A stretch of 7,323 bases of DNA from Betaproteobacteria bacterium (GTDB taxonomy: Bacteria; Pseudomonadota; Gammaproteobacteria; Burkholderiales; Thiobacillaceae), in NCBI GenBank assembly GCA_016873905.1, contig VGVU01000065.1, forward strand, positions 1 through 7,323. The letters run 5' to 3'. This document shows, piece by piece, positions 1-6,287 of the stretch (position 1 is the stretch's first letter; every line of letters begins with the position of its first letter). Under the pieces are notes generated by a model that was given only the letters and a program-made list of their open reading frames with translations, searched no databases and was not told the origin of the DNA. The translations under genes were made by a program, and so were the position numbers.

Positions 1-821
1 CTAATCAGAATGTGCCGGGCCCGACGCTGCTCAGGCTCGCTGTAGCGTGACAGATGGCTGTCGTAATACTGCCGGACCGCCGCCTCATCAATCTTGACCT
101 GGGTCTTGATGCTATCCAGAGAAAGCACCAGATATTCCACCCGCGCCTGCGCCGGGGTTTCCAGTTTGGCGCGCTGCGCCTTGTACTCGGCCTCGATTGC
201 GGCGTTATCAATCGTGTTGGGGTTCTTGAATTGGCGGGCATCAAAGATCTGTTCGTTGACCTCGCGTTGTTCGGACAGCGCCGTGATCAGCGACTTGATG
301 CTACCTTCGGCGATGACACTGCCTTCACGCAGCCCCACTTCCAATTGACCTAATTGCACATCCTGTTGCAGCAAGGCCAGCAATTGCGCCTGGCTCATGC
401 CCCGGTTACGCAGCCAGCTATCCATACGCGCCGGTGAAAACTTGCCACCCTCCTGAAAGGCCGGGATCTCGGCCAGGGATTTAAGCGCGCGTTGCGGATC
501 GGTCTTGATGCCACTTTTCTGCGCAGCGGCGGCCATGACGCGCGCGGTGATCAAATCATCCAGCACTGCCTGGCGAAATTTGGGATCTTCAATGTTTGCC
601 TTGCCCTCGCCATTGCTTTCAATGGCCGCCTTCTGGTTGCGCAGCGCCATCTGAAAGTCATCCAGGCTGATGCCATCACCGCCCACCTTGGCGACCTCAA
701 GCACAACAGATCGGTTATTGATGTAAGAGTCAACACCGAAAATGGCAAAGGTCAGGATGACTAGGCCCAGAATGACGCGGGCGATCCAGCCTTGTGCATG
801 GTCACGAATAGCTTCTAGCAT
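1..821 (-). CDS. ppiD: PpiD-type periplasmic folding chaperone / peptidylprolyl isomerase (N-terminal part, cut by window edge)
   Basis: This is an inner-membrane-anchored SurA/PpiD-family chaperone that helps secreted proteins fold as they leave the Sec translocon. The 273 visible codons start MLEAIRDHAQGW, the usual PpiD opening. A single membrane anchor follows (about residues 13-30, rich in I, L, V and F), then the helical SurA-N-like chaperone region (about 45-260). The parvulin domain opens with QRRARHILI at 265-273, where the window ends, so most of that domain is not seen. His270 matches the first conserved histidine of active parvulins. E. coli PpiD, from memory, has RYSII there and is considered a poor isomerase. 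The ATG at 821-819 is the natural start because the anchor follows directly. The ribosome binding site is weak (GGG at 832-830). The gene is divergent from mltD with its own promoter. Identification is secure from the N-terminus; isomerase activity is inferred. Confidence 0.93.
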   Translation of the reverse strand, partial: MLEAIRDHAQGWIARVILGLVILTFAIFGVDSYINNRSVVLEVAKVGGDGISLDDFQMALRNQKAAIESNGEGKANIEDPKFRQAVLDDLITARVMAAAAQKSGIKTDPQRALKSLAEIPAFQEGGKFSPARMDSWLRNRGMSQAQLLALLQQDVQLGQLEVGLREGSVIAEGSIKSLITALSEQREVNEQIFDARQFKNPNTIDNAAIEAEYKAQRAKLETPAQARVEYLVLSLDSIKTQVKIDEAAVRQYYDSHLSRYSEPEQRRARHILI

Positions 822-838
822 GATAAAAACCCATTAGC

Positions 839-853
839 GTACGCGTTGCGTAC
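839..853. repeat. Perfect inverted repeat in the ppiD leader, close to the start codon
   Basis: GTACGC (839-844) and GCGTAC (848-853) are perfect complements around a 3-base centre. In the ppiD mRNA this would be a 6-bp GC-rich hairpin ending 17 bases before the ATG, so it could limit ribosome access. As DNA it could equally be a protein-binding dyad. GCGTAC also occurs at 837-842 and GTACGC at 968-973. Confidence 0.5.
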
Positions 854-889
854 AGTCCGTTGTAAGACAGTCACACCAATCTCGACTGT
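852..889. repeat. Repeated ACAGTC / GACTGT words in the ppiD leader
   Basis: ACAGTC occurs directly repeated at 852-857 and 867-872, and its complement GACTGT is at 884-889. In the ppiD mRNA the first-transcribed ACAGTC (889-884) can pair with either of two later GACTGT segments. The later one shares bases 852-853 with the 839-853 hairpin, so the two structures would exclude each other. The word matches are seen directly; any switching role is inference. Confidence 0.4.
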
Positions 890-924
890 GATGTATCCCT
901 GCAGCCAACCGGCCGCGCGCGCCG

Positions 925-953
925 ATTATACCCAGCTGATCGCGTCGTGCCAT
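925..953 (-). promoter_or_regulatory. Predicted sigma70 promoter of ppiD
   Basis: On the minus strand a perfect TATAAT (930-925) lies 17 bases downstream of ATGGCA (953-948), which matches TTGACA at four of six positions. Transcription would begin near 918 and leave a leader of about 97 bases before the ppiD start. The bases just after the -10 are CGGCGCGCGCGG, a very GC-rich discriminator. Such discriminators are typical of promoters inhibited by ppGpp, though stringent control here is only an inference. Confidence 0.6.
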
Positions 954-962
954 GTATTCCAC

Positions 963-978
963 GCGCTGTACGCAGCGC
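963..978. repeat. Perfect 6-bp dyad between the divergent promoters
   Basis: GCGCTG (963-968) and CAGCGC (973-978) are perfect inverted repeats around TACG. The dyad lies just upstream of the ppiD -35 box (948-953) and about 45 bases upstream of the mltD -10. This is a typical place for a regulator acting on a divergent pair. No known operator consensus is recognised. Confidence 0.4.
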
Positions 979-1019
979 TTGGCGGTGTCGCCCAAAACCT
1001 CGCTTGCGACACAAGAAGA

Positions 1020-1028
1020 TGCTAGAAT
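1020..1028 (+). promoter_or_regulatory. Predicted extended -10 promoter of mltD
   Basis: TG at 1020-1021, one base, then TAGAAT at 1023-1028 forms an extended -10 element. No good -35 sits at 17 bases; TTGCGA at 1004-1009 is only 13 bases away. Transcription would begin near 1035, which makes the TTG codon at 1032 unusable as the mltD start. Confidence 0.5.
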
Positions 1029-1076
1029 CCGTTGAATAACTTGATTTTTGAACATCCTCCGGTTAAGATTACGGAC

Positions 1077-2339
1077 ATGCTCATCAAGATTCAATCTATT
1101 ACGATGCAGGGAAGCAAGACCTCGCGTAACCAAGAAAGAACCGCCAAACCCCGTCTGTTGGCCCTCTTCGGGCTATGCCTGACGGGTTTGCTTGTGCTGC
1201 CTACAGCCTCTGCCGAATCCGTTCGCCGTGAGGCTTCTGCCGTTCTGGCCTCGGCCACGCTCCCCGCTCCGGCCAATGAAACCGATCTCTGGTCGCGGGT
1301 CCGTGAGGGGTTTGTCATGGATGAGGTTTCGCCCGCCCTGGTGCGAACCCATGAGCGCTGGTTTGCCAAACACCCGGAACACCTGGCCCGTACGGCCGAG
1401 CGGAGCCGCCCCTATCTTTATCATGTCGTTGAAGAAGTTGAGCGCCGGGGTATGCCCATGGAAGTGGCCCTGTTGCCCTTTATCGAGTCGGCCTATAACC
1501 CGGCCGCCACTTCACCGCGCGCCGCCGCCGGGATGTGGCAGTTCATCCCCTCCACCGGCCGTCTCTATGGCCTGAAGCAGGATGGTTGGGTTGACAGCCG
1601 CCGCGATGTGACAGCCGCCACGGATGCCGCGCTTGATTACCTGCAAAAGCTGTATGCCCAATTCGGGCGCTGGGATCTTGCCTTTGCCGCCTACAACTGC
1701 GGTGAGGGTTGTGTCGCGCGCGTTCTCAAGAAGAACGCTGGCAAGGGCAAACCGCTGGACTATGCCAGTCTGTCGCTGCCCACCGAGACGCGCCACTATG
1801 TGCCGAAACTGATCGCCCTGCGCAATATCGTGCGCGAGCCAGAACGCTTCCGTGTTCAGTTAGAGCCGATCGACAACGAGGCCTATTTCATGCAGGTCAA
1901 TCTCAAACAGCCCATGACCGCGACCACAGCGGCCAAACTGGCGGAGATGAGCATGACCGAATTCATCCAGCTCAACCCGGGATTTCGTCGCAATGTCATC
2001 GGCGGCGTGACCTCCAGCGCGCTGCTGATCCCGACGGATCGGGTCGAGACCTTCCACTTCAATCTGCAACAAGCCGGCAAGGCCGAGAGTTCGCTCAAGG
2101 TCTATACCCCGGAGCGTGGCGACACCCTGGCCAAGATTGCCGACCGTTTTGGGGTAACCCTGCAATGGCTGCGTGATCACAATGTGGTCAAATCCAGTCG
2201 CAAGGAAACCCTGTCCGAATCGCAAACGCTGCTGGTCCCGGCTCAGAAACCGGAATCCGAACCGACCCGCTCGAACAAGAAACCGGATCTGCGTGCCAGT
2301 CTCTCGCACCCCAGCCGGTCGCCTGCCCGCCCGCTTTAA
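1077..2339 (+). CDS. mltD: MltD-type membrane-bound lytic murein transglycosylase (GH23 with C-terminal LysM)
   Basis: This periplasmic enzyme cleaves the MurNAc-GlcNAc bond of peptidoglycan with formation of 1,6-anhydro-MurNAc. Of the 420 residues, a basic N-region and hydrophobic core (about 27-41) end in PTASA before E47, a signal peptidase I site with no lipobox. E. coli MltD is a lipoprotein. The GH23 domain shows PFIESAYNP with catalytic Glu137, AAAGMWQFIPSTGRLYGL (149-166) and AAYNCGEG (204-211). A region resembling the MltD inter-domain segment (about 283-330, QLNPGF, ALLIP) precedes one LysM (about 342-388, YTPERGDTLAKIADRFGVT), then a basic, proline-rich tail. The only cysteines of the mature chain are Cys208 and Cys212. 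ATG 1077 is preferred because ACGGA lies just upstream; ATG 1104 would also keep the signal peptide. The gene is divergent from ppiD and convergent with the ABC operon. Confidence 0.92.
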   Translation: MLIKIQSITMQGSKTSRNQERTAKPRLLALFGLCLTGLLVLPTASAESVRREASAVLASATLPAPANETDLWSRVREGFVMDEVSPALVRTHERWFAKHPEHLARTAERSRPYLYHVVEEVERRGMPMEVALLPFIESAYNPAATSPRAAAGMWQFIPSTGRLYGLKQDGWVDSRRDVTAATDAALDYLQKLYAQFGRWDLAFAAYNCGEGCVARVLKKNAGKGKPLDYASLSLPTETRHYVPKLIALRNIVREPERFRVQLEPIDNEAYFMQVNLKQPMTATTAAKLAEMSMTEFIQLNPGFRRNVIGGVTSSALLIPTDRVETFHFNLQQAGKAESSLKVYTPERGDTLAKIADRFGVTLQWLRDHNVVKSSRKETLSESQTLLVPAQKPESEPTRSNKKPDLRASLSHPSRSPARPL

Positions 2340-2350
2340 TCGCTCCTGAT

Positions 2351-4171
2351 TCAGCCGGGCGCCGAAGCCAGCAGCGCTTGCGTGTAGGGATGCTGCGGCG
2401 CGGCCATGACGGACTCGGCGGCCCCCGCCTCCACAATCTTCCCGCCCTGCATGACGGCCACCCGATCCGCGAAATAGCCCACCAACGGCAGATTGTGCGT
2501 AATAAACAAATAAGCCAACCCGTGTTCGGCCTGTAACTCTCGCAATAACGCCAATACCTGCGCCTGAACGGAGACATCGAGCGCGCTGGTCGGTTCGTCC
2601 AGAATCAATAACTGCGGCTCGATGCACAGTGCCCGGGCGATCGCGAGGCGCTGGCGCTGGCCGCCGGAAAAGGCGTGCGGATAACGCGGCATGGCGCTCA
2701 CATCCAACCCCACCCGTTTGAGCATGCGTTCGATCTGTTGACGGCGGGCGGCCGAGTCCATCTCCGGGCGCAATGCCTGCAGGCCCTCCTCCAGGCTATC
2801 GCCCACCCGCATCCGCGGATCGAGCGAAGAAAACGGATCCTGAAACACAATCTGGGCGCAACGCCGCAGGGTCTGCAAGGTCGAGCCACGCAGGTTCAGA
2901 ATCTCCTCGCCATTCAAGCGCACCTGACCCCGCACCGTCGCCGCCGGTTGCAGGCGCAAGAGAGCCCGCGCCAGACTGCTCTTGCCGCAGCCCGATTCGC
3001 CCACCAGGGCCAGCGTCTCGCCCCGATTCAAGCGCAGATCGACGCCATCGACCGCCCGCACCCAATCAACCGTGCGTTGCAATAACCCACGGCGGAGGGG
3101 GTAATGCACACAGAGATTCTTGATCTCCAAAAGCACTGCTTCCGTCGCCGCTTCCCTCGGCGTGGCTGCTCCAAAGGACGCCGAAGCACACGAAGGACTG
3201 CTCCCGAGCGCGGCGCGGGATGGGACACCGTCCTGCAGAGGATCTGGAGAAGCGGGAGCCGCGCCCACTGGAAACAGGCAACGCACTCCGGCCTCCAACG
3301 CGGGCGACGCCTCTCGGCAACGCGGCGCTACGGCGCTACAACGCGGTGCAAAGCGACAACCGCGCGGCCACGCGCCCGCCAAGGGAACGCTCCCCGGCAG
3401 GCTTAACAAAGGCTGACCGCGTCGCCCCAGGCTCGGCGTCACTTGCATCAATGCGCGCGTGTAAGGATGCCGCCCGCCACTCGCAAACAAATCCTGCGCC
3501 GCCACGGTCTCCACGACTTGTCCGGCGTAAAGCACAGCCACCGTATCGCCCATCTCACGGGCGATGCCCAAATCATGGGTAATCAGGAGGAGCGCCATTG
3601 CCCGCCGGGATTGCAAATCCCGCAGCAGACGCAGGATCTGCGCCTGCACCGTCACATCCAGCGCCGTGGTCGGTTCATCGGCGATCAGGACCTCCGGCTC
3701 GCCCGCCAGCATCATGGCGATCAAGGCGCGCTGACGCTGCCCGCCGGATAACTGGAAGGGATAACTCTGCGCGTGCTGCGGCTGCAGGCCGACATCATCC
3801 AACAGCTCCGCCACTGTTTGCCGGGAACCATGCGCCGCCCGCGCCTCTTCAATCTGCGCGGCGATCGTCATCACCGGATTTAGGCTGCTCATCGGCTCTT
3901 GAAACACCATCGCCAGCCGCCCACCCCGCAGGCTGCGCATCCGGCGTTCGGGTAGAGCAAACAGATCTTGCGCACCCAGATGCGCCTGCCCCCCCGCAAT
4001 CGTCACTCCCTCCGGCAACAACCGCATCAGCGACAGCGCCGTCAGCGATTTGCCGCAGCCCGATTCGCCCAGCAACACCAGACAACGCCCGGCCTCCAGA
4101 GCCAGCGACACGCCATCCACACCATGACGGCCATCGGGCAGGCTGACGACAAGATCGCGCAGGGTCAGCAT
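2351..4171 (-). CDS. Peptide ABC transporter ATPase with two fused nucleotide-binding domains (DppD-DppF / YejF type)
   Basis: The protein powers import by the two permeases encoded just upstream. Of 606 residues, domain 1 has Walker A GESGCGKS (35-42), Q-loop Gln91, signature LSGGQRQR (141-148), Walker B VLIADE (161-166) and His199. Domain 2 has GESGCGKS (391-398), Gln444, FSGGQRQR (501-508), LLILDE (521-526) and His559, so both ATP sites look competent. Domain 1 continues into an oligopeptide-transporter C-terminal region with Cys272, 278, 285 and 298 (C-x5-C-x6-C-x12-C). Domain 2 ends at HPYTQALLASAPG without it. A linker rich in Ala, Ser and Pro (about 302-344) joins the halves; E. coli YejF, as remembered, has a short linker and no cysteines. 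The start shares one base with the permease stop (TGATG), with GAGGGG at 4186-4181. It is the last gene of the operon. Substrate is unproven, so no symbol is given. Confidence 0.93.
   Translation of the reverse strand: MLTLRDLVVSLPDGRHGVDGVSLALEAGRCLVLLGESGCGKSLTALSLMRLLPEGVTIAGGQAHLGAQDLFALPERRMRSLRGGRLAMVFQEPMSSLNPVMTIAAQIEEARAAHGSRQTVAELLDDVGLQPQHAQSYPFQLSGGQRQRALIAMMLAGEPEVLIADEPTTALDVTVQAQILRLLRDLQSRRAMALLLITHDLGIAREMGDTVAVLYAGQVVETVAAQDLFASGGRHPYTRALMQVTPSLGRRGQPLLSLPGSVPLAGAWPRGCRFAPRCSAVAPRCREASPALEAGVRCLFPVGAAPASPDPLQDGVPSRAALGSSPSCASASFGAATPREAATEAVLLEIKNLCVHYPLRRGLLQRTVDWVRAVDGVDLRLNRGETLALVGESGCGKSSLARALLRLQPAATVRGQVRLNGEEILNLRGSTLQTLRRCAQIVFQDPFSSLDPRMRVGDSLEEGLQALRPEMDSAARRQQIERMLKRVGLDVSAMPRYPHAFSGGQRQRLAIARALCIEPQLLILDEPTSALDVSVQAQVLALLRELQAEHGLAYLFITHNLPLVGYFADRVAVMQGGKIVEAGAAESVMAAPQHPYTQALLASAPG
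3140..3268 (-). other. Low-complexity linker between the ATPase halves, possibly an inserted repeat
   Basis: About 43 codons (residues 302-344) are dominated by Ala, Ser, Pro and Gly and match no part of the ATPase fold. The DNA holds a perfect 7-bp inverted repeat, TCGGCGT (3157-3163) and ACGCCGA (3178-3184). It also has two copies each of CTGCTCC (3166-3172, 3198-3204) and AAGGAC (3174-3179, 3193-3198). The reading frame stays open. It may be only a flexible tether, or a small interspersed repeat that landed in frame. Confidence 0.45.
3278..3358 (-). other. Four-cysteine motif, probable [4Fe-4S] site, after ATPase domain 1
   Basis: Codons for Cys272, Cys278, Cys285 and Cys298 lie in the segment running from GCRFAPRCSAVAPRC to VRC. 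The C-x5-C-x6-C-x(n)-C pattern, with GCRFxPRC, is the standard tail of DppD/OppD ATPases. It has been shown to hold a [4Fe-4S] cluster in some members. Cluster binding here is inferred from the pattern alone. Confidence 0.7.
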
Positions 4172-5313
4172 CAGCGTGCGCCCCTCGGATCAAACGCCGC
4201 GCGCACCGCGTCAGCAAACAGGTTCGCGGCCAGCACCAAGGCAAACAGGAAGGCGAAGGCCGTCGCCAGCGGCCACCACACCACCGGCTCGCGCGCCAGT
4301 TCCAGACGCGCGGCATTGATCATGTTGCCGAAGCTCGGCGTAGCGGGATCGACCCCCGCACCGACATAAGACAGCACCGCCTCAGCCAGCACCAGACCGG
4401 AAAAATCCAGCACCACGGAAATAATGATGAGATGCGCCACATTGGGCAGCACATGGCGCACCAGAATCCACCCGTGCGACACGCCAAAGGCCCGCGCCGC
4501 CTGGATGTAATCCAGCTCGCGCAGCTTCAAGGTCTCGGCACGCAACAGCCGCGCCAGCCCCGTCCAGCCGGTCAGGCCCAGAATGGCGCAGAGGGCCAGA
4601 AGGCGCAGATCGGCCCGCGCCGCCGCACTGTTGAACCACTCGGCATGCGCGTCGATCTGCACATCCACCACCAGCACCGCCGCCGCAATCAGCAACACCC
4701 CGGGGATGGAGTTGAGCGTGGTGTACAGATATTGGATCGCGTCATCCACCCAGCCGCCAAAATAACCCGCGGCCAGGCCCAGCGCACAGGCAAACGGCAA
4801 CATGACCAAGGTCGTCAGCGTGCCAATCAACAAGCCGGTGCGCACGCTTTTGAGCGCCAGATACAACACATCCTGACCCACCTTGTCGGTGCCCAGCGGA
4901 TGAATATGCGTGATGGCCGGTGCCAGGCGCGCCACCGAACCATCGGCCAGGGTCACGCTTTCTTTCACCAGCAAGGTCGTTGCAAACGGGGCCGAATAGG
5001 TCTTCTCGCTGGCGGTGCGCAGGGGCGTGAGGATGGCATCCAGCACCGACAGCACCTCACCACTGTATTGCTGGGCCTGGCCCGCGGGCGTTTCCACCGC
5101 CACGCGAAAATGCAGGGAATCGAGCACCCCGATGCTGACAAAGAAGGCCATCACCCAGGCCGCCCAGCGCCCCGTTCCGGAGGCAAACACCCCGCGCCAG
5201 GTCGCCCGCGCGTTTTCCGAACGGCGGGCACGCCAGATATAGACCCCCACCGCCGCCAGCAGCAGAAAGAGAACCGCATCGCTGATCAGCACGGTCGGTT
5301 GAATGTTTATCAT
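4171..5313 (-). CDS. Peptide ABC transporter permease, DppC/OppC/YejE type
   Basis: This is the second membrane subunit of the importer. Its 380 residues contain the family landmark HPLGTDKVGQDVL (138-150) and a good EAA coupling loop, LDYIQAARAFGVSHGW and onward to RHVLPN (267-291), which contacts the ATPase. The C-terminus FADAVRAAFDPRGAR is typical of DppC proteins. Two hydrophobic segments precede the core (about 9-27 and 48-66), where DppC usually has one. Between them is a basic stretch, RARRSENARATWR, that should face the cytoplasm, which places the N-terminus in the periplasm. A long loop (about 68-137) follows on the periplasmic side. The ATG overlaps the upstream permease stop as ATGA, with GAGG at 5322-5319 five bases away, so translation is coupled. 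The family is certain; the exact substrate class is not. Confidence 0.92.
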   Translation of the reverse strand: MINIQPTVLISDAVLFLLLAAVGVYIWRARRSENARATWRGVFASGTGRWAAWVMAFFVSIGVLDSLHFRVAVETPAGQAQQYSGEVLSVLDAILTPLRTASEKTYSAPFATTLLVKESVTLADGSVARLAPAITHIHPLGTDKVGQDVLYLALKSVRTGLLIGTLTTLVMLPFACALGLAAGYFGGWVDDAIQYLYTTLNSIPGVLLIAAAVLVVDVQIDAHAEWFNSAAARADLRLLALCAILGLTGWTGLARLLRAETLKLRELDYIQAARAFGVSHGWILVRHVLPNVAHLIIISVVLDFSGLVLAEAVLSYVGAGVDPATPSFGNMINAARLELAREPVVWWPLATAFAFLFALVLAANLFADAVRAAFDPRGAR

Positions 5314-6287
5314 TGCAACCTCACCCGTGGATCGACCCAGGCATAAGACAGGTCCGTCAGTATCAGGCCAATGATGTAGAGCAACGAACCCAGGAAGACC
5401 ATCGCCCGGACGATGGCAAAGTCCTGCGCCTGAATCGCATCAATGGTGTAGCTGCCAAGGCCAGGAATACCGAAGAAGGATTCCAGGATCAGGCTACCCA
5501 GAAAGAGGCGCGGAATCACCACCACCACGCCGGTCAAAATGGGAATGGCCGCGTTACCCAAAATGTGGCGGAACAATATCCGGAACGGCGAAAGTCCCTT
5601 GGCGTGGGCCGTACGCACATAGTCGCGGCCAGCCTCTTCCAAAAATAGCGCCCGATAAAAACGCGATGAATCGCCAATACCGCTCACCACCCCGATCAGG
5701 ACCGGCAGGAGCAGGAATTGCAGCCCGGAAAACCCCGGCGCGTAACCCGAGATCGGCGCCCATTGCCACCACTTGGCCAAAAGGACCTGACCGCCAATGA
5801 CATAAAACAGCCCCGAGATGGACATCAACGCCACCAACAAAATGACGCCCACCGTGTCGATGGCCGTGTTGCGGAAGAACACCAGAAACAGCGCCGTAGC
5901 CAGATAGGCCGCCAGACCCAGAAAAAAGGTCGGCAAGGCCACGACCAGACTCGGCCACATGCGCTTGCCAATCTCACGGCCAATGTCGCGACCGTCATCC
6001 GCCGCGCCAAAATCCAGGGCAAACAGCTTCAGCGACTTTTGCACAAACAGCGTTTGGGTCACCTTGTCGGTGCCCTCCCCGGCCGCGTTGTAAAAGTTCG
6101 GCAGGTCATAGCCATGCTGCACCTTCCAACGCTCCACCGCCTCCGCCGTCACCCGCTTGCCACCGAGATGAATCCGCGCCATGTCGTCCGGTGAACTGAT
6201 GCCAAAGAAGAGCGCAAAGGTGAGCAGATTCACGCCCAGCAAGATCGGCAGGGCATAGAGCAAACGACGGGTAAGGTAAGCGATCAT
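5310..6287 (-). CDS. Peptide ABC transporter permease, DppB/OppB/YejB type
   Basis: This is the first membrane subunit of the importer, 325 residues. It opens with MIAYLTRRLLYALPILLGVN, the classic DppB-family start, with helix 1 at about 9-30. A periplasmic loop to about 108 ends in the usual FALDFG region. Five further helices lie at about 112-138, 144-168, 186-204, 246-266 and 291-312. The EAA loop is DYVRTAHAKGLSPFRILFRH (222-241), followed by ESFFGIPGLGSY (269-280) and the C-terminal YAWVDPRVRLQ, all family signatures. The frame is open for 35 further codons upstream, but ATG 6287 is chosen because a perfect AGGAGG (6303-6298) lies 10 bases before it and the ATG forms an ATGA overlap with the stop of the substrate-binding protein gene. 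The extra upstream codons would bury the first helix behind a glycine- and arginine-rich segment. Confidence 0.93.
   Translation of the reverse strand: MIAYLTRRLLYALPILLGVNLLTFALFFGISSPDDMARIHLGGKRVTAEAVERWKVQHGYDLPNFYNAAGEGTDKVTQTLFVQKSLKLFALDFGAADDGRDIGREIGKRMWPSLVVALPTFFLGLAAYLATALFLVFFRNTAIDTVGVILLVALMSISGLFYVIGGQVLLAKWWQWAPISGYAPGFSGLQFLLLPVLIGVVSGIGDSSRFYRALFLEEAGRDYVRTAHAKGLSPFRILFRHILGNAAIPILTGVVVVIPRLFLGSLILESFFGIPGLGSYTIDAIQAQDFAIVRAMVFLGSLLYIIGLILTDLSYAWVDPRVRLQ

Noticed and set aside
1032..1076. TTG start giving a longer MltD
   Set aside because: It would start upstream of the predicted transcription start (about 1035), and the added residues are not needed for the signal peptide.
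822..1076. tRNA or small RNA gene in the divergent region
   Set aside because: No cloverleaf, no T-loop consensus and no hairpin with a T-run; the region is explained by two promoters and leaders.
834..1133. 99-residue open frame on the minus strand upstream of ppiD
   Set aside because: It starts inside mltD, crosses both predicted promoters, has an arbitrary Arg/Cys-rich composition and no ribosome binding site.
2318..2364. GC-rich complementary segments (CGCCCG / CGGGCG) around the convergent stops as a terminator
   Set aside because: The loop would be nearly 30 bases and no T-run follows on either strand.
1860..2627. 255-residue minus-strand open frame across the mltD and ATPase 3' ends
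   Set aside because: It lies opposite conserved mltD codons and in another frame of the ATPase gene; Gly/Arg-rich translation typical of a shadow.
4432..5346. 304-residue plus-strand open frame
   Set aside because: Entirely antisense to the DppC-type permease; rich in His, Gln and Arg with no recognisable domain.
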